DNA of 64,000 bases, taken from NCBI GenBank assembly GCA_964500205.1, contig CAZCNS010000002.1, positions 372,001 to 436,000 on the forward strand, written 5' to 3'. The notes below the pieces were generated by a model that did not search any database, was not told the DNA's origin, and was given only the letters and a program-made list of their open reading frames with translations. This document shows positions 62,401 through 64,000 of this stretch, in pieces (within the stretch, counting starts at the first letter, position 1; each line of letters opens with the position of its first letter). This DNA comes from UBA10329 sp964500205. Lineage in GTDB: Bacteria > Bacteroidota > Bacteroidia > UBA10329. A program made the translations under genes and the position numbers.

Positions 62401-63479
62401 GCTACGCCTCCTACCTGTGGAGCAACGGGTCGCAGAGCCAGTTTATAGATGTGACGGCTGGCGGTACGTATGATGTGAATGTCTCGAACATTGACGGCTG
62501 TGCTGGCAGTGCGAGCATCAACATCACGGTGAACCAATTGCCCAATGCCGTGGTGACGGCAAGCGGAAGCACGAATCTCTGCCCCGGTGCGAGCGTGGTA
62601 CTGACCGCAAGCAACACCTTCGCCACCTATGTGTGGAACTTGGGCAACCAGACCACACCGAGCATCACGGTGACGCAGGCTGGCTCTTACACCGTGACGG
62701 TAACCGACCCTGTGAACGGGTGCTCGGCCACATCACAACCGGTGAACGTGACGCAGGCGCAGACCGTGCAGCCGACCATCGTGGCAAGCGGCCCTCTGGA
62801 ATTCTGCCAAGGGGGAAGCGTGGTGCTATCGGTTGCACCGTCCGGAGCGTTCAACTCGTTCCTTTGGACCACCGGATCCACTACCTCTTCCATTACCGTG
62901 AATTCGAGCTCGGAGGTGGGCGTGTCGGTGATCGATGCGAACAACTGTCTCATCGAGACCTTGCTCGCCACCCCGACCGTAGTGACCGTATGGAACCCGC
63001 AGCCGATCGTGGGGCAGCAGGGCGGCACGCTGTTCGTTACGAACGGGCCTTTCAGCACGTATCAATGGTTCCGTAATGGGCAGCCGGTTCCCGGTGCCAC
63101 GCAGGACAGCTACGATCCGACCCAGAGCGGCAACTTCGTGGTGCAGGTAACGGATGAGAACGATTGCAGCGGCACATCATCCAATACGGAGTTCACCTTC
63201 GGGGTGGGCATCGGAGATGTGCGCGATGTGTATGACCTGAAGGTGTACCCGAACCCGAACGATGGCCTGTTCATGCTGGAGGCCGAACTGGGCAACCACA
63301 CGGATGTGACACTGACGGTGCGCGACATGCTTGGAAGGGAACTGATTCCAGCCGAGCGCATCCAGGGCACCTCCTCGTTCCGCAGGTCGTTCGACCTCGG
63401 CCATCTGGCCAACGGCATGTACTTCGTGCAGGTGATGGGCCGCGATGGGGTGACGGTGAAACAGGTGATCAAGCAATAA
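50418..63479 (+). CDS. Giant T9SS-secreted modular adhesin-like protein (4353 aa)
   Basis: Signal peptide (TLLTSAFFSAALLLLGANPSVG) followed by about 700 residues of mixed Ig-like and PKD-like modules, then ordered blocks of beta-sandwich repeats: seven A modules of ~78 residues (x-x-F-S-G-L-x-x-x-Y-C-I-D ... G-T-F-S-G-P-G-I ... Y-T-F-T-D-G-N-G-C), twelve B modules of ~97 (V-C-P-G-D-x-x-x-F ... YQWQVNTGSGF ... G-x-Y-S-G-x-x-T), fourteen C modules of ~83 (A-N-A-G-x-G-G-N-E-C-D-L ... G-T-W-T-Q-x-S-G-P-G-T ... TWTE-x-N-G-T-C), three more A modules and five D modules (I-C-x-G ... W-S-N-G ... T-V-T-D-x-N-G-C). Most modules hold one Cys pair and most end in Pro. The last 80 residues are a type A T9SS sorting domain (VYDLKVYPNPNDGLF, NGMYFVQVMG). 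Probably a surface adhesin or matrix fibre, comparable in size class to SprB but with a different sorting domain. No catalytic domain seen. A clear terminator follows. Confidence 0.85.
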   Translation: MRTPFTLLTSAFFSAALLLLGANPSVGQSWPGENNRSAGQPQCDVNTNVTTIGPGDYIQFNAVNTAQYFFSNCATANWDTDLAIYRTDNAQQLVYTDRGIGGCTAPSCPTGGGVCNDQVRDFNWTSTYSGTVRVIQPRFNNQGSATSYGWFAAANSATLTYRQVKNFTNTTSNATICVGGTKSLTRTGNGTGGTWSIQSGGGSLSGTTYTATSAGAKTIRYTLGSCFEDVSFSVVAAPNLSTPTFTNSTICTGGSTQVTSNLTGGTGTQNPVWQYFNGSTWVNVSNGTPTGATYTNATTATLTISGISVANNYQYRRELVTTGLGCSATSGGATLNVVNDPVLSGATLGNNSICVGGSTTVTSNLSGGAGAQVPVWQVNTGSGWVNVTNGVPAGAIYTSADGSTMTISGITATGNVQYRRVLNNTSLGCDTQSNPVTLNVANQPSAATISRIPNESPVCAGTDLTVSITGSSSGGAGTCADEFRFSIAGGPFTDWATGVPTVPTSSITAAPGTVVIQTRRNCSGGGCNSNINQVQWDVNPVPSAVATPTSQAFCSGGTTGIALTTSPSLGSVSFAWTVSAGPNIFGQFPGSGSNISQTLFNEDGTTSETATYTITPTRAGCAGTPITVPVTVNPIPVAIAAPGSQSICNGQTTSINLSSLVTGTSFNWTVTGPPAAGGFTNAAGTQINQTLTNSSSSPVAVTYTVTPSTANCTGSPITVQITVNPTPAVTFNSFGGPYCISDNSPISLIPFGIPAGGTFSGPGVAGNDFVPALAAVGTNTITYSFSDINGCPNTATATVQVTGLPLVSFSGLSVSGYCVNDNSPVTLTGFPAAPGTGVFSGPGISGNTFTPSVAGVGLHAITYTYTDANGCVGSQTQSVNVFALPNLGIFNLATSYCIDDAPVTASGFPPGGTFSGPGITGAGVFTPANATVGGPYTITYQFTDGNGCTNTTTATTVVNPLPAVSFSGLAADYCIDAASVTLVGSPAGGTFSGPGMTTGGVFTPSVAGLGSHSITYTFTDGNGCTNFQTQTVEVTGIPGVTFSGLDPAYCIDAASVTLTGNNAPDGTFSGPGITDNGNGTATFNPANAGVGGPYNITYSFTNPLGCGFAETQQVVVNPLPDLSFTGLAAAYCVDAPSITLTGSFAPNGTFSGDGITDNGNGTAIFSPSAAGTGAASITYEFTNANGCSNTNTQGTTVNALPTVSYTGFGDVCVDQPAQPLTGSPTGGVFSGAGISGNQFFPAITGVGTFPVTYTFTDGNGCDDTFTENFTVHNIPVVTVNPASVQVCPGDAVTFLVSATGIGLSYQWQVNTGSGFVNLNNGGIYSGVNTQFLNVGPIAQSLNGFQYRVLITGSTCGTQVFSNSAAINISSSPVIDVQPSDQFVCEGDDAQFAVSATGAGLTYQWQINTGSGWTILTNDAIYSGVTTNTLTVSGYDAAMDGDLFRVVISGSSNCTSSTTSQVASLNGSSSPVILIQPTDQSVCEGSNTVFAVSGGGSGLIYQWQVNDGGGWVNVTDGGIYSGSGTDALSLTGITAAEDGYQYRVNISNASCPGSSLSDEVTLTITTSPAIVQQPDNAQVCPGDDASFTVVADGSGNTYQWQINTGSGFTNVTNGGPYSGATTTILAVNGVNAGMDGHQFRVIVQNSQCASASISTVATLSQSVAPTIAMQPADGYFCVGDDVTFSASANGSSLTYQWQLNTGSGWVNVSNNATFSGATTPSLTVSGTTTAMDGHLFRLIVAGSVNCSGTALTAVVELIETTEPLILTQPLDQGVCENSGASFTVDVPGNVTYQWQLDSGSGFTDITDGGIYSGATTATLDLSAVALSDDGNQYRVVVSGVNCTGDAASQVATLTITDEPVISSQSPDQYVCTGDDAVFAVSVDGTNLTYQWQEDDGTGFVDIVNGGDYSGANTAVLTIQGATPSYNGFAYRVIVESGNCLAAATSEIAFLFENEGPVVLFEPNDAQVCPNDNAVFTVSVGGTSLTYQWQVNTGSGFANISDNNIYSGTNTSSLLVQGVSTGMNNHQFRAIISGSVNCAVDAISDYGVLTVSPNPTITQQPTDLSYCDGDNATLTVTANGAQGYQWQENSGSGWVNLSNSGIYAGVNTPTLSLSGIPVANDGFQYRVVVSGSANCQGTATSNAVTITEDPNPFVAQQPADQFVCPGDAATFTVAATGSGLVYQWQEDAGLGFVDIIDGGIYSGATTATLNIADGTGLNGYQYQAIITGSICSGSSTTDVVTLNETNEPAILDQPDDIFACPGDNMTFDVIAGGSGLTYQWQVNTGSGFVDVANGVLYNGATSASLSINGVTPGMDGNLYQVIISSTNCLGSSTSVSASLNISNSPNIVAQPVSDAVCSGQSASFSFSATGPNLTYQWQVNDGSGFVNIFNNNTYSGATTTTLNISNATFAMNGYTYRAIVTGSVNCPQTATTSIVTLSVTQQPVANAGTGGNSCNFDFTFNAVPSAGTGTWSQLSGTGTSTFGNANSATATATATLEGTYVYQWEEVNGACSDAATVTVDYFDQPAADAGPDANECDLDHTFSGTASFGTGTWTQVNGPGTSTFTNANSVTSDVTVSTFGTYTFRWTEVNGTCSDFDDVTVNFFQQPVANAGVGGNECDLNFVFNAQPSVGSGVWTASGPGTATFNNASSNVATVTVSQYGSYTFTWTETNGTCVDNDDIVVNFFEQPAANAGSGGSVCGLDFVFSATLTTGIGQWTQTSGPGTSTFGSASSPSSTVSVSQVGTYVFTWTETTGVCVSSASVTVNFFHIPLADAGTGGDECDLDFELNAQPSEGIGTWTQTLGTGFANFVPNANTPNATVQVSAYGTYEFTWREVDGGICISQDAITVNFYEQPVADAGSDDSSCDLTFTMAAVPSAGTGTWTQVSGPGTSVFANPNSATSGVTVDLYGEYIYQWEEIEGSCSDADLVTVNYYEQPVADAGFGGFECDFDFQLSATPSVGVGSWAAVAGPPTATVTFSSIGDPNAIATVNQLGQYTFTWTEVNGTCSSSDNVVVTFEQQTNADAGQGGDECDLDFTFNGTPSFGTGIWTYTGPGTALFTDDNSVTSTVTVTQFGTYTFTWTETFGTCITTDQVTVNFYQQPVANAGQGGDACSLSYPFNGAMSTPNGTGTWTQVSGPGTASFSDATSPTAAATVDQFGTYSFQWEEVNGTCSDNATITVNFYPQPVADAGQGGSECDLDFDFNGTLSTVGGTGVWTLTNGFGTPAFVDATDPATSVSVSAYGSYQFTWTETNGSCTDAANVTVNFFEQPAADAGLGDDVCTLTYQLQSNPSVGAGQWTQASGPGTSAFTNAASAFSSVTVSQAGTYVFTWTESTGAGTCTSSDDVTVNFFGQPAANAGQGGNECDLDFDLAAIPNLGTGVWTQSSGPGTSVFGDATSASTNVTVDLYGTYTYTWSETEGVCVSTDVITVNYYEQPVANAGQGGNECDLNFNLSATSSVAVATGQWTQTSGPGFSSFSPNAGTGNAVVTVNTPGQYVYTWTETNGTCSDNGTVTVDYFQQPVANAGAVSNQCDLDITLAAVPSAGLGTWTVTGPGNGSFSDENAPNATLTVDQFGTYNLTWTEVNGTCSDAASVNVTFNDLPVVSFSGLAATYCIDQTALVPLTGSPAGGVFIGQGMTGANFIPSAAGVGIFDITYTYTDGNSCTNSETQSVEVRPLPTPTFTGLGQAYCVSDQTPVALAATPAGGTFTGPGMAGEAFTAANAGAGTHTITYTFTDGFGCTGVTTQTVTVNPLPVVSFTGLANEYCEDVSLVTLTGTPAGGTFAGPGISGNVFNPTQAGSGSHVVSYTFTDGNGCTNTATQNVNVNTLPAPVITPNGTVEICAGSFVVLNAGSGYFQYQWNNSESGQTLLVNQAGTYNVTVTSQNGCQALSEDVEVIVNAVPVVDLGEDQTICTGTFATLDAGNPGMNYAWTPTQEVTQQITVGTAGTYTVTVTDANGCSTTDAVSVSISNVLTPAITANGSTTICQGQTLTLNAGSGYASYLWSNGSQSQFIDVTAGGTYDVNVSNIDGCAGSASINITVNQLPNAVVTASGSTNLCPGASVVLTASNTFATYVWNLGNQTTPSITVTQAGSYTVTVTDPVNGCSATSQPVNVTQAQTVQPTIVASGPLEFCQGGSVVLSVAPSGAFNSFLWTTGSTTSSITVNSSSEVGVSVIDANNCLIETLLATPTVVTVWNPQPIVGQQGGTLFVTNGPFSTYQWFRNGQPVPGATQDSYDPTQSGNFVVQVTDENDCSGTSSNTEFTFGVGIGDVRDVYDLKVYPNPNDGLFMLEAELGNHTDVTLTVRDMLGRELIPAERIQGTSSFRRSFDLGHLANGMYFVQVMGRDGVTVKQVIKQ
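52599..54242 (+). repeat. Repeat block A: seven ~78-residue modules
   Basis: Each module starts with x-V-S-F-S-G-L, has Y-C early, G-T-F-S-G-P-G-I in the middle, T-F-T-D-G-N-G-C late and ends in x-P (usually NPLP). The protein repeat is clear; the DNA has diverged between modules. Confidence 0.85.
54243..57740 (+). repeat. Repeat block B: twelve ~97-residue modules
   Basis: Each has V-C-x-G-D near the start, TYQWQVNTGSGF in the centre, G-x-Y-S-G-x-x-T and a late Cys, as in immunoglobulin-like domains, and ends in x-P. Fifth and ninth modules deviate most at the centre. Confidence 0.85.
57741..61214 (+). repeat. Repeat block C: fourteen ~83-residue modules
   Basis: Each starts A-N-A-G or A-D-A-G, then x-x-E-C-D-L-D-F, G-T-G-x-W-T-Q-x-S-G-P-G-T, and Y-x-F-T-W-T-E-x-N-G-T-C-S, ending V-N-F-x-Q-P. 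PKD-like in layout. Confidence 0.85.
61215..61895 (+). repeat. Repeat block A': three more A-type modules
   Basis: Same pattern as block A (FSGLAATYCID, PAGGTF-x-GPGM, YTFTDG-x-GC), so the A family appears on both sides of blocks B and C. Confidence 0.85.
61896..63198 (+). repeat. Repeat block D: five ~75-85-residue modules
   Basis: Shorter modules with E-I-C-A-G, L-N-A-G-S-G-Y-x-x-Y-x-W-x-N-G and Y-x-V-T-V-T-D-x-N-G-C, the common gliding/T9SS-associated PKD-like repeat. The last is longer and joins the sorting domain. Confidence 0.8.
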
Positions 63480-63500
63480 CGTGGGGCGTCTGAAAAAGAA

Positions 63501-63533
63501 AAGGGTCGGTGGTGAATCCACCGGCCCTTTTTG
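63501..63533 (+). terminator. Terminator of the giant gene
   Basis: AAGGGTCGGTGG, loop TGAAT, CCACCGGCCCTT followed by TTT; one mismatch in the stem. It begins 22 bases after the stop codon. Confidence 0.8.
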
Positions 63534-63626
63534 GTGTTGATGGGTCTTCAGTATAAGGGCATCAGACCGCTGGCACCTGACAGCAACCTCTGAAACAAGT
63601 GACCTTGGGGCCATGCTTACAAGCAG

Positions 63627-63657
63627 AAGGGCCACCCCATCCATAGGGTGGCCCTTT
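63627..63657. terminator. Bidirectional terminator between the giant gene and the next gene
   Basis: Perfect 11-bp stem AAGGGCCACCC (63627-63637) / GGGTGGCCCTT (63646-63656) followed by TGTTCG on the + strand. It also lies just after the stop of the minus-strand gene at 63680 and may stop both. The 60-odd bases between the two terminators hold nothing recognisable. Confidence 0.7.
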
Positions 63658-63679
63658 GTTCGGGCATCGGGAAACCGGC

Positions 63680-64000
63680 TCAGGCAGGCATCATGCTCAG
63701 GTTCTCATCATCGAAGGTCTGACCGGGCCCGATGAGGAGGTTGCGCTGCTGGGTGAGAAACCCCTGAGCCATAGCCTCGATGACGACCTCCTCCTGCTGT
63801 GACAACTCCGGGATGAGGATCACGTATCTGCCATCGGCATCGGTGGTGGTGCCGATGGAGGGGCCATCGGGGCCATCGGCCAGTGGGTAGACCTTGACCT
63901 CTGCCTCACCGATAGGTGTACCGTCTGCCATCGAGGTGACCTGCCCCGCGATGCGAGCAGAGATGTCGGAGCTACCACCATTGCCGTCTCCACCGCCACC
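63680..64000 (-). CDS. Partial protein with a carboxypeptidase regulatory-like domain (N-terminus outside the window)
   Basis: The frame is open from the window edge (base 64000) to a TGA at 63680, giving 106 residues. A Gly-rich linker at the edge (GGGGDGNGGSS) leads into a beta-sandwich of the CarboxypepD_reg kind: ARIAGQVTSMADGTPIGEAE, VKVYPLADGPDG, GTTTDADGRYVILIPE, VVIEAMAQGFLTQQRN. This fold is usual in surface lipoproteins and at the N-terminus of TonB-dependent receptors. An ATG at 63931 is probably internal. Terminal part only; the protein type is not known. Confidence 0.65.
   Translation of the reverse strand, partial: GGGGDGNGGSSDISARIAGQVTSMADGTPIGEAEVKVYPLADGPDGPSIGTTTDADGRYVILIPELSQQEEVVIEAMAQGFLTQQRNLLIGPGQTFDDENLSMMPA

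Overview
The window reads as one contiguous piece of a Bacteroidota chromosome, most likely from a relatively GC-rich member of the Flavobacteriales. The evidence is the gliding lipoprotein GldH next to RicT and a class A penicillin-binding protein, four proteins with type IX secretion (T9SS) type A C-terminal sorting domains (YPNP near the end), LytS/LytTR sensor-regulator pairs of the reg-prop beta-propeller kind, and a recurring TAnnTTTG-like -7 box with almost no Shine-Dalgarno sequences. No rRNA, tRNA, CRISPR array, insertion sequence or integrase was found.

Layout. 1-10109: mostly catabolic and envelope genes (partial HMG-CoA lyase, flavin reductase-like protein, kynureninase, RetSat/CrtI-like oxidoreductase, GH73-LysM hydrolase, a TPR histidine kinase downstream of the CoA-transferase genes scoA-scoB). 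10230-12248: an aldehyde dehydrogenase whose last ~120 bases are repeated 435 bases downstream, enclosing a perfect palindrome and a 72-aa antitoxin-like gene. 12249-14340: an AT-rich islet with a membrane protein and two convergent HEPN-motif proteins. 14349-18965: a retropepsin/Fib_succ_major fusion, then four toxin-antitoxin loci (one intact PIN module, three with truncated or frameshifted toxins) around a GNAT gene and mltG. 19040-21163: recG.

21190-34813: two paralogous cassettes, each with a sensor kinase, a LytTR response regulator and a LamG-type T9SS-secreted protein. In the first, an intact MntA/HepT-type toxin-antitoxin pair sits between kinase and regulator and overlaps the regulator start by ATGA. 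Both LamG genes have a nearly identical 14-mer 65-73 bases before the start, a candidate shared operator.

34916-49825: core genes (secA, a CLC channel, a T9SS protein, a PAP2 phosphatase, threonine aldolase, ricT, gldH, a class A PBP) and several small unknowns, including a 50-aa secreted or membrane peptide. 50418-63479: one 4353-aa T9SS-secreted protein built from at least 41 cysteine-paired beta-sandwich modules in the block order A-B-C-A-D. The window ends in a truncated protein with a carboxypeptidase-regulatory-like fold.

How the genes may work together: HMG-CoA lyase makes acetoacetate, which ScoAB activates. SecA exports the signal-peptide-bearing proteins, and those with YPNP domains would then leave by T9SS; only GldH of the gliding/T9SS set is here. 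MltG, the PBP, the GH73 enzyme and PAP2 act on peptidoglycan and its lipid carriers. The LytTR pairs are plausible regulators of the LamG surface proteins. All functions are inferred by reading motifs; no database search was run.
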